Part shown: piece after piece, positions 1 through 5,612 of the stretch | Layout: each line of letters starts with the position of its first letter | Numbering within the stretch: the first letter of the stretch is position 1 | Source: Rhodoferax sp. | GTDB lineage: Bacteria; Pseudomonadota; Gammaproteobacteria; Burkholderiales; Burkholderiaceae | Assembly: GCA_020048295.1 (NCBI GenBank) | Contig: JAIFMT010000120.1 | Location: 1 to 5,612 of the forward strand | Direction: 5' to 3' | DNA length: 5,612 nucleotides | The notes under the pieces: generated by a model | What the model saw: only the letters and a program-made list of their open reading frames with translations | Database searches by the model: none | What the model was told of the DNA's origin: nothing | Program-made: the position numbers and the translations under genes

Positions 1-1577
1 AACAAGCGGTTGAGCGCGGACTCTCGGAAATGTATGCCCAAGGCCTGCAAATGGGCCAGGCCATGCGCAACATCATCCTCGACCCGAAAAACCCCAAAGC
101 TTTCGACAACCTGAAGGCTGCGCAAGCTGCGTATGACAAGGCCTTTACCCGCACCGTGGACAGCGCCAAAGGCTCCTCGTTCGAGACGCCGCTGGCACAA
201 CTGCCCAAACTGCGCAGTGAGCAGGCCAAAGCGCAAGAAAAAGTACTGGCACTGGTAGCCGCCTCCAGCGATGCCACGGGTGTCCTGAACGCCGAAGAAA
301 CCCCCGCCTGGCGAAATCTCAAGGCCGAGTTGTTAAACCAGCTCGATGTAGCCACCAAGAGCTCGCAGGCAGCCCACCAGAGTGTCAAGTCATCCACGGC
401 AACGGCCACTTACCTGTCGATTGGCCTAGCCGCTTTTGCAGCACTGGTGGCCTTGGTGCTGAGCCTCAAGATGCAATCTGCGTTGCGCCGCGAGCTGGGT
501 TGCGACCCAGCCGATGCCCGCACCGCTTTGGCAGCCATTGCCAAGGGTGACCTGACGGCCAACATAGCCAACACCGGTGGCCCCGACAGCGTCGCGGGTG
601 TCTTGACTGAAATGGATGCGGCCTTGAAAAAACTGGTCACCGAAGTGCGCGATGCCGCCTCTGGCATCGCCATTGCCAGCTCGGAGATCGCCCAGGCGGA
701 TAACGATTTGTCGTCGCGCACCGAGAGCCAGGCCAGCGCCCTGGAGCAGACCTCTGCCAGCATGGAGCAGCTCAGTGCAGCCGTCAAGCAAAACGCCGAC
801 AGCGCGCGTCAGGCCAACCAGTTGGCTCAAAGCGCCAGCACAGTGGCGGTACAGGGCGGTGATGTGGTGGCCAAGGTGGTCGATACCATGAAAGGCATCA
901 ACGAAGCCTCGCGCAAGATTTCGGACATCATCAGCGTGATTGACGGCATTGCCTTCCAGACCAACATTCTGGCCCTGAACGCGGCCGTTGAAGCCGCCCG
1001 CGCTGGCGAACAGGGACGCGGCTTTGCCGTGGTGGCCTCTGAGGTACGCAGTCTGGCCGGACGCTCGGCCGAGGCCGCCAAAGAAATCAAGGCGTTGATC
1101 AGCGCCAGCGTTAGTCGGGTGGAGCAAGGCACCGCGCTGGTTGACCAGGCCGGCAGCACGATGAGCGAGGTGGTCAGTTCGATCCGGCAAGTAACCGACA
1201 TCATGGGCCAGATCAGCCACGCCAGCGACGAGCAAAGCCTCGGTGTCTCGCAAGTGGGTGAAGCAGTGACACAAATGGATCAGGTCACGCAACAGAATGC
1301 CGCCCTTGTCGAAGAGATGGCGGCAGCGGCCAGCAGTCTGAAATCGCAGGCGCAGGAGCTTGTGCAGACCGTATCGGTGTTCAAGCTGGGCGCGGCTGAT
1401 GCCAGCAGACAGCCGTCCTTTCCCGTCGCATCCGCGCCGAAGAGGCCATTGGTCGGGAAACCCATGCGCCAAGCTGCCGCAACGTCCAAACCCACAGTAC
1501 CGCAGCGCAAGACAACACCCCTGCCAGCACCAAAGCCTGCCGCAGGCAACGATGATGCCGATTGGGAAACGTTTTAG
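1..1577 (+). CDS. Methyl-accepting chemotaxis protein MCP-A (5' partial)
   Basis: Transmembrane chemoreceptor that controls CheA kinase through CheW. The reading frame is open from position 3 (first full codon), nine codons before the first ATG at 30. That ATG lies inside the periplasmic helix and no TM1 is present, so the true start is upstream; roughly 50-60 residues are missing compared with MCP-C. Numbering from the ATG at 30: periplasmic helical sensor to about 123, with a 4HB-like MRNIIL motif at 12-17; TM2 about 126-147; atypical HAMP about 150-205 beginning RRELGCDP; signalling coiled coil 230-453. The CheA/CheW-binding hairpin tip (306-340) is nearly identical to E. coli Tsr. Likely methylation pairs are E239-Q240, E246-Q247 and E428-E429. 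A Pro/Ala/Lys-rich tether (454-510) ends in DWETF, a CheR/CheB-docking pentapeptide. The ligand is unknown. Family assignment is certain. Confidence 0.97.
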   Translation, partial: QAVERGLSEMYAQGLQMGQAMRNIILDPKNPKAFDNLKAAQAAYDKAFTRTVDSAKGSSFETPLAQLPKLRSEQAKAQEKVLALVAASSDATGVLNAEETPAWRNLKAELLNQLDVATKSSQAAHQSVKSSTATATYLSIGLAAFAALVALVLSLKMQSALRRELGCDPADARTALAAIAKGDLTANIANTGGPDSVAGVLTEMDAALKKLVTEVRDAASGIAIASSEIAQADNDLSSRTESQASALEQTSASMEQLSAAVKQNADSARQANQLAQSASTVAVQGGDVVAKVVDTMKGINEASRKISDIISVIDGIAFQTNILALNAAVEAARAGEQGRGFAVVASEVRSLAGRSAEAAKEIKALISASVSRVEQGTALVDQAGSTMSEVVSSIRQVTDIMGQISHASDEQSLGVSQVGEAVTQMDQVTQQNAALVEEMAAAASSLKSQAQELVQTVSVFKLGAADASRQPSFPVASAPKRPLVGKPMRQAAATSKPTVPQRKTTPLPAPKPAAGNDDADWETF

Positions 1578-1607
1578 TCACCCGTTGACTGCGTCGAACG
1601 CCACGCC

Positions 1608-1629
1608 GGTCTGCAAAAAGTTGCAGATC
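1608..1629. repeat. 22-base inverted repeat downstream of MCP-A
   Basis: The arms GGTCTGCAA and TTGCAGATC flank a 4-base AAAG loop and pair over 9 positions with one G-T wobble. The element begins 30 bases after the MCP-A stop and ends 70 bases before the rhodanese start. No T-run follows on either strand, so it is not a canonical intrinsic terminator. It could be a transcript-end or processing hairpin, an attenuator, or a protein-binding operator for the rhodanese gene. The pairing is seen directly; the role is open. Confidence 0.5.
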
Positions 1630-1687
1630 ACCACTGAAAACCCTGCATTGCGTAGCAGAATCAAGGGCGTTTTCCATTCCAACCCTC

Positions 1688-1693
1688 AGGAGA
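1688..1693 (+). promoter_or_regulatory. Ribosome binding site of the rhodanese gene
   Basis: AGGAGA is a strong Shine-Dalgarno match, 6 bases before the TTG at 1700. It decides the start: no in-frame ATG occurs until residue 105, inside the rhodanese domain, and a textbook signal peptide begins exactly at this TTG. Confidence 0.85.
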
Positions 1694-1699
1694 CTCCCC

Positions 1700-2152
1700 T
1701 TGAACAAGCGCATCCATCTCAAATTTTTGTCCATTCTGCTGCTGACCGCCGGTTTGACCGGCCCGGCGTTGGCCGTTGATAACCCCGCCACACTGGCCGG
1801 TACCAAGCTGGTGAACGCTGCCGAAGCCAAAAAGCTGATCGACAGCGGAACTCCGGCCATCGACACTCGGGTGGCTGCCGAGTACGCTGAAAAAACCATC
1901 AAAGGGGCCAAGAATGTTCCCTACAAGGAAAAAAGCGCCAAGGATGTCTCGTTTGATGCCAGCCAGGACCAATTTGACCTGAGCAAGCTGCCCACCGACA
2001 AGGCCGCCCCGATGGTCTTTTTCTGTAACGGCCCGGAATGCTGGAAAAGCTATAAGGCCAGCGTCGTCGCCATGAAGGCCGGCTACAACCATATCTATTG
2101 GTTCCGTGGCGGCATGCCCGAGTGGAGCAAGGCCGGTTTGCCGACCCAGTAA
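1700..2152 (+). CDS. Exported single-domain rhodanese-like protein
   Basis: Predicted periplasmic sulfurtransferase-type protein of 150 residues, about 125 after processing. Residues 1-25 form a Sec signal peptide: basic start (K3, R4, K8), hydrophobic core 9-20, and a PALA cleavage site before V26. The rhodanese fold follows: VNAAEAKKLI (38-47), AIDTR (53-57) with D55 and R57 at the usual DxR position, a KGAKNVPY strand (68-75), then the active-site loop CNGPECW with presumed catalytic C109, and a YWFRGGMPEW end motif (133-142). Rhodaneses of this size move sulfane sulfur from donors such as thiosulfate or persulfides to thiols or cyanide; the real substrate cannot be read here. A second cysteine, C114, sits in the loop. 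The TTG start is supported by a strong ribosome binding site. MCP-B starts 27 bases downstream, so the two are probably co-transcribed. Catalytic activity is inferred from motifs only. Confidence 0.93.
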   Translation: MNKRIHLKFLSILLLTAGLTGPALAVDNPATLAGTKLVNAAEAKKLIDSGTPAIDTRVAAEYAEKTIKGAKNVPYKEKSAKDVSFDASQDQFDLSKLPTDKAAPMVFFCNGPECWKSYKASVVAMKAGYNHIYWFRGGMPEWSKAGLPTQ

Positions 2153-2167
2153 CGCAGCAACACCTCT

Positions 2168-2172
2168 GAGGG
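2168..2172 (+). promoter_or_regulatory. Ribosome binding site setting the MCP-B start
   Basis: GAGGG lies 7 bases before the GTG at 2180 but only 1 base before the in-frame TTG at 2174. The spacing therefore favours GTG 2180. The resulting N-terminus ([11 protein letters not shown]) is the usual short basic leader before an MCP TM1. Confidence 0.7.
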
Positions 2173-2179
2173 CTTGGCC

Positions 2180-3946
2180 GTGAGCATTCATTTGTCAATC
2201 AAAAATCGCTTGTGGATGTTGTCCGGCTTCGCGCTGTTTGGCATCGTGCTGCTGATCGGTGTGACCATCGCCGCCAACCGCGTCAGCGAGGCGGCACTGG
2301 TCGATGTCTATCATCAGCACACCGAAACCCTGGTGCAGATGCAGGAAGTTGAAAACACCTTGCTGGAGCTGCGTTTTCGCGCCGCCGGCGTGCTGCTTGA
2401 GCAGGTGTCGGTGGCCGGCTCATTGACCCATTTGCAGGAATCCAAAGTCAGCATTGCCGCGCTGTGGAAAAGTCTGACACCGGTGCTTGACATCATCTTT
2501 GTCACCCCGGACTCAAGCGCCCTGTATGCTGATCTGAAAAGCCATTGGTCACGCATTGATGAGGTTTTGTCAAAGCTGGAAGGCGGTTACCGCGCCAACG
2601 ACAAGGCGCAACTGACCTCCGTGCTTGAAGACGACTGGCCAGTGCTGCACAAGGCAGCCATCAAACCCTTGCAACTGCTGATTCCCGTCTCGCAGCAGCA
2701 AGCCAAAGATTCTTACCTGAGTGCCCTGGCGCAAAGCCAGCGCTGGCTGCTGATTGGCGTGGCAGCGGGCTTGCTGGGCTTGGTCGGCTTGCTGGTGGTG
2801 GCTTTTTTGACCGCCCGGGCCGTGTTACAGCCGATTGCACGCGTGGAGCGTGCGCTGGCCGAGATGACGGCGGGTGATCTGTCGTCAGACATTGCCTCTG
2901 GCCGTCAGGACGAAATGGGCCGCATGACCCGCATGCTCGATGCCATGCGCGCCAACCTGGTGAAGGTGGTGACCCATGTGCGCCAAAATTGCGAAATGGT
3001 GGCCAGCGCCAGTAGCGAAATCTCGCAGGGCAACCACGACCTGTCCAACCGCACCGAAAGCCAGGCCTCGTCGCTGCAGCAAACCGCATCCAGCATGGCG
3101 CAGCTCAGCGCCACCGTCAAACAAAATGCCGACTCGGCGCACCAGGCCAACCAGCTGGCGCTGAGCGCCTCAAGCGTGGCCGTGCAAGGTGGCGAGGTGG
3201 TCACGCAAGTCATCGACACCATGAGGGGTATCAACGAGTCGTCGCGCAAGATCAGCGACATCATTCAGGTGATTGACGGTATTGCATTTCAGACCAACAT
3301 CCTCGCGCTCAACGCCGCCGTAGAAGCGGCCCGTGCTGGCGAGCAGGGCCGAGGCTTTGCCGTGGTGGCCTCGGAGGTGCGTTCGCTGGCGGGCCGCAGT
3401 GCCGATGCCGCCAAAGAAATCAAGGCGCTGATCAATGCCAGCGTCACAAGGGTGGAGCAAGGCACCACGCAGGTGGATCAGGCCGGTGCCACCATGAACG
3501 AGGTGGTGCAGTCGATCAAGCGGGTGACCGACATCATGGGCCAGATCAGCGCTGCCAGCGTGGCCCAAAGCCAGGGGGTGGCCCAGGTGGGTGCCGCTGT
3601 GGCAGAAATGGACGAGGTCACCCAGCAGAACGCCGCGCTGGTCGAACAGATGGCCGCCGCTGCAGCCAGCTTGAAGACGCAAGCCCAGGATCTGGTGCAA
3701 ACCGTGGCGGTATTCAAGCTGACGGCTGGTGGTGTGGCTACAGTGCTGCCTTTGTCCGGCACCAAGGTGCGCGCCCACCCCCCCAAGGCGGGCACTTTTG
3801 CCGGGCGTGACCGGCGCAGCAGCGCGGTGCCTCAGGGTGCTGCCGCACGCGGACGCAGTACCGCAGGCGTGGCCAGCACAGCGGTTGCGGCCACTGCAGC
3901 GCCCTCCACGGCGGCCACCAGTGATGCAGATTGGGAAACTTTTTAA
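2180..3946 (+). CDS. Methyl-accepting chemotaxis protein MCP-B
   Basis: Complete transmembrane chemoreceptor of 588 residues from a GTG start chosen by ribosome binding site spacing. Layout: TM1 about 11-32; periplasmic helical sensor 33-187, probably a four-helix bundle, ligand unknown; TM2 about 189-211; canonical HAMP about 211-264 with the AS1 proline (LQPIARV) and the DEMG motif of AS2; signalling coiled coil 291-514 with hairpin tip 367-401, identical to that of MCP-A and MCP-C. A 70-residue Ala/Ser/Thr/Pro-rich tether leads to C-terminal DWETF for CheR/CheB docking. Unlike its neighbours, it has Q300-Q301, A307-Q308 and E489-Q490 at the methylation pairs, and V461-A462 where they have DE, so the adaptation region is much less acidic. 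The rhodanese stop is 27 bases upstream. MCP identity is certain; the adaptation consequence is inferred. Confidence 0.97.
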   Translation: MSIHLSIKNRLWMLSGFALFGIVLLIGVTIAANRVSEAALVDVYHQHTETLVQMQEVENTLLELRFRAAGVLLEQVSVAGSLTHLQESKVSIAALWKSLTPVLDIIFVTPDSSALYADLKSHWSRIDEVLSKLEGGYRANDKAQLTSVLEDDWPVLHKAAIKPLQLLIPVSQQQAKDSYLSALAQSQRWLLIGVAAGLLGLVGLLVVAFLTARAVLQPIARVERALAEMTAGDLSSDIASGRQDEMGRMTRMLDAMRANLVKVVTHVRQNCEMVASASSEISQGNHDLSNRTESQASSLQQTASSMAQLSATVKQNADSAHQANQLALSASSVAVQGGEVVTQVIDTMRGINESSRKISDIIQVIDGIAFQTNILALNAAVEAARAGEQGRGFAVVASEVRSLAGRSADAAKEIKALINASVTRVEQGTTQVDQAGATMNEVVQSIKRVTDIMGQISAASVAQSQGVAQVGAAVAEMDEVTQQNAALVEQMAAAAASLKTQAQDLVQTVAVFKLTAGGVATVLPLSGTKVRAHPPKAGTFAGRDRRSSAVPQGAAARGRSTAGVASTAVAATAAPSTAATSDADWETF

Positions 3947-3958
3947 GTTTTTTGCGCG

Positions 3959-3983
3959 CTGCGCCACCTCAATTCTGGCGCGG
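3959..3983. repeat. Weak hairpin after MCP-B
   Basis: The arms CTGCGCCA and TGGCGCGG pair over 8 positions (one G-T) around a 9-base loop, starting 12 bases after the MCP-B stop. The T-run (3948-3953) lies before the stem rather than after it, so this is not a standard rho-independent terminator. A role as transcript end or 3' stabiliser is possible but unproven. Confidence 0.3.
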
Positions 3984-4007
3984 GGCGGTCATCACACCTG
4001 TACCCGC

Positions 4008-4036
4008 TTGACAATCCCGCTGCTGCCAGCCGCAAT
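4008..4036 (+). promoter_or_regulatory. Promoter-like element upstream of MCP-C
   Basis: A perfect TTGACA (4008-4013) sits 61 bases before the MCP-C start, but no good TATAAT follows at 16-18 bases. Instead GCCGCAAT (4029-4036) lies exactly 15 bases after GACA, the spacing of flagellar sigma-28 (FliA) promoters (TAAA-N15-GCCGATAA). The -10 matches 5 of 8 positions and the -35 two of four. It could be either class of promoter, or chance. Confidence 0.3.
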
Positions 4037-4061
4037 ACGCTGATCAACAAACCGTCGCCAC

Positions 4062-4066
4062 AAGGG
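4062..4066 (+). promoter_or_regulatory. Ribosome binding site of MCP-C
   Basis: AAGGG lies 8 bases before the ATG at 4075. It is a modest match but well spaced, and supports this ATG as the start of MCP-C. Confidence 0.55.
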
Positions 4067-4074
4067 CAACTGCC

Positions 4075-5612
4075 ATGAATCTCAAAGACATACGTATTTC
4101 TACCCGCCTGATCGTCGGCTTTGGCGCGCTGATCCTGTTGTTGGTGCTCATTGCAACCAGCGCACTGATCAAGATCAACACCATCCGCATCTCCTTTGAA
4201 GCGGTAGTCACTGACAGCTACCCGATGATTGATTCACTGCACAACATGAAGGATGCCCTGAACGTGGTTGCGCGGTCCATGCGCAACGCAGTTTTGGCCA
4301 CAGACGCTGCAGTAGCCAAAAAAGAAGTTGCACAAGTGGGTGCCGCAGGCAAAGAGCTCGGCGATTTGATGAAACAAGTCGATACCAGGATCCACACCGA
4401 GCAAACCCGGGCGCTGTTCAATCAACTGACGCAAGTACGCGATCGCTATGTCCCGCTGCGGCTCAAGTTTGCCGAACTGATCGACGCAGGCAAGACTGAC
4501 GAGGCCAAACTGCTACTTACAGACACTGATCCGGTGCTGCAAGACTACTGGGCAGCCCTGGACCGCTTGATCAAGAGCCAGGAGGACTTGATGCAAACCT
4601 CTAAAAATGAAGTGGAGTCCGCCATTGCCGCCACACGCTACACCATTGTCGGCATTGCGGCCTTTGCCTTGCTGTCTGCCGTGCTGATGGCGCTGTGGAT
4701 CATTCGCAGTATCACCAGTCCGCTGCTTCGCGCGGTCGAGATTTCGCAGGCAGTGACGGCCGGCAACCTGAGCCTGCAATTTGACAGCAGTGGCCACAAC
4801 GAGACCGCGCTGCTGCTGCAATCACTGAAAGACATGCAAAGCGGGCTAGCCAAAGTCGTACACCATGTGCGCCAGGGGTCGGACTCGGTTGCCACTGCCA
4901 GTGCTGAAATTGCCCAGGGCAACCACGACCTGTCAGCACGCACCGAAAGCCAGGCCAGCGCGCTGGAGCAAACCGCCGCCAGCATGGAACAACTCAGTAC
5001 CACGGTAAAACAAAACGCCGACTCGGCGCGCGAGGCCAACCAGTTGGCGCAAAGTGCCTCAACGGTAGCGGTACGAGGCGGCGAAGTGGTGTCGCAGGTG
5101 GTGGACACCATGAAGGGCATCAACGAGGCCTCGCGCAAGATATCGGACATTATTCAGGTGATTGACGGCATTGCCTTCCAGACCAACATCCTGGCGCTGA
5201 ACGCGGCCGTCGAAGCTGCTCGCGCTGGCGAGCAGGGCCGCGGTTTTGCCGTGGTGGCCTCAGAGGTGCGCTCGCTGGCCGGCCGCTCTGCCGATGCCGC
5301 CAAAGAAATCAAGACCTTGATCAACGCCAGTGTGGACCGAGTGACACAAGGCACCACGCTGGTGGATCAGGCTGGCAGCACCATGAACGAGGTGGTGACA
5401 TCCATCAAGCGCGTGACCGACATCATGGGCCAGATCAGCCATGCCAGCGACGAGCAGAGCCTGGGTGTCTCGCAAGTCGGTGAAGCGGTGGCGCAAATGG
5501 ACCAAGTGACCCAGCAAAACGCGGCACTGGTTGAAGAAATGGCCGCCGCGGCCAGCAGTCTCAAGTCGCAGGCGCAGGACCTGGTGCGAACCGTGGCCGT
5601 TTTCAAGCTCGA
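4075..5612 (+). CDS. Methyl-accepting chemotaxis protein MCP-C (3' partial)
   Basis: Transmembrane chemoreceptor whose frame stays open for 512 codons to the window edge with no stop. Layout: TM1 about 12-32 after the leader [11 protein letters not shown]; periplasmic four-helix-bundle sensor 33-187 of the 4HB_MCP type, with MRNAVL at 69-74; TM2 about 189-210; HAMP about 211-262 ([12 protein letters not shown], then [11 protein letters not shown] as AS2); signalling coiled coil 289-512 with the CheA/CheW-binding tip at 365-399. Likely methylation pairs are E298-Q299, E305-Q306 and E487-E488. The signalling half resembles MCP-A more than MCP-B, for example the shared [18 protein letters not shown]. 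The sequence ends in the FKL motif where the variable tether begins, so perhaps 40-75 residues are missing, including any docking pentapeptide. A 128-base gap separates it from MCP-B, and it may have its own promoter. The ligand is unknown. Confidence 0.96.
   Translation, partial: MNLKDIRISTRLIVGFGALILLLVLIATSALIKINTIRISFEAVVTDSYPMIDSLHNMKDALNVVARSMRNAVLATDAAVAKKEVAQVGAAGKELGDLMKQVDTRIHTEQTRALFNQLTQVRDRYVPLRLKFAELIDAGKTDEAKLLLTDTDPVLQDYWAALDRLIKSQEDLMQTSKNEVESAIAATRYTIVGIAAFALLSAVLMALWIIRSITSPLLRAVEISQAVTAGNLSLQFDSSGHNETALLLQSLKDMQSGLAKVVHHVRQGSDSVATASAEIAQGNHDLSARTESQASALEQTAASMEQLSTTVKQNADSAREANQLAQSASTVAVRGGEVVSQVVDTMKGINEASRKISDIIQVIDGIAFQTNILALNAAVEAARAGEQGRGFAVVASEVRSLAGRSADAAKEIKTLINASVDRVTQGTTLVDQAGSTMNEVVTSIKRVTDIMGQISHASDEQSLGVSQVGEAVAQMDQVTQQNAALVEEMAAAASSLKSQAQDLVRTVAVFKL

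Noticed and set aside
30..32. ATG at 30 as the true start of MCP-A
   Set aside because: The frame is open upstream to the window edge, no TM1 follows this ATG, and it falls within the periplasmic helix.
426..1472. 348-codon open frame on the minus strand inside MCP-A
   Set aside because: It lies wholly antisense to the conserved MCP-A coding region. The same antisense pattern recurs in MCP-B and MCP-C because the sense codons are similar. The product is rich in His/Gly/Leu/Arg without any recognisable domain.
1585..1613. Sigma-70 promoter with TTGACT at 1585-1590 ahead of the rhodanese
   Set aside because: The -10 position holds GGTCTG, nothing like TATAAT, and no better hexamer is found at 16-18 bases.
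2174..2176. TTG at 2174 as the MCP-B start
   Set aside because: It is only 1 base from the GAGGG ribosome binding site; GTG at 2180 has a proper 7-base spacing.
1661..2191. 176-codon minus-strand frame over the rhodanese gene
   Set aside because: It overlaps the whole rhodanese, which has a ribosome binding site, a signal peptide and conserved motifs. The antisense frame shows none of these.
3170..3967. 265-codon open frame on the minus strand over MCP-B
   Set aside because: Its translation resembles the antisense frame of MCP-A (for example LDFFGG and LRGHHGKA), which is expected from mirrored conserved codons and not evidence for a gene.
3948..3983. Intrinsic terminator after MCP-B
   Set aside because: A T-run and a GC-rich stem are both present, but in the wrong order for the + strand, and for the minus strand the run would read as A. 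Kept only as a weak hairpin.

Overview
The window is a tandem chemoreceptor cluster, all on the + strand. Three paralogous methyl-accepting chemotaxis proteins (MCPs) flank one small exported rhodanese-like protein. The high-GC DNA, the MCP sub-style (36-heptad Tsr-like signalling domain, an LGxDP-type HAMP in the first receptor, an Ala/Pro-rich tail ending in DWETF) and the abundance of paralogous receptors suggest a motile betaproteobacterium. Burkholderiales, possibly Comamonadaceae (Rhodoferax/Polaromonas-like), is my best guess. This placement is inferred from protein style, not from a marker gene.

Layout: (1) positions 1-1577, MCP-A, cut at its 5' end by the window edge. (2) 1578-1699, a 122-base gap holding a 22-base imperfect palindrome and the ribosome binding site of the next gene. 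(3) 1700-2152, a secreted single-domain rhodanese starting at TTG. (4) 2180-3946, MCP-B, complete, with a GTG start only 27 bases after the rhodanese stop. (5) 3947-4074, a 128-base gap with a weak hairpin, a promoter-like element and a weak ribosome binding site. (6) 4075-5612, MCP-C, open through the 3' edge of the window.

All three receptors share a 224-residue core between an RTESQ motif and an FKL motif, with no insertion or deletion. The CheA/CheW-binding hairpin tip is identical in all three, while their periplasmic sensor segments are unrelated at a glance. They should therefore report different stimuli into the same CheA/CheW array. The two receptors whose C-termini are visible end in a CheR/CheB-docking pentapeptide (DWETF). 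The rhodanese is predicted to be periplasmic, the compartment where the receptors sense. Its tight spacing to MCP-B suggests co-expression and possibly a link between sulfur or thiol chemistry and the signal seen by MCP-B; that link is a hypothesis only.

I see no RNA genes, insertion sequences, CRISPR arrays or attachment sites. Nothing here clearly amounts to an undescribed system. The points most worth checking are the rhodanese-MCP pairing, the loss of acidic adaptation-site residues in MCP-B, and the palindrome after MCP-A.
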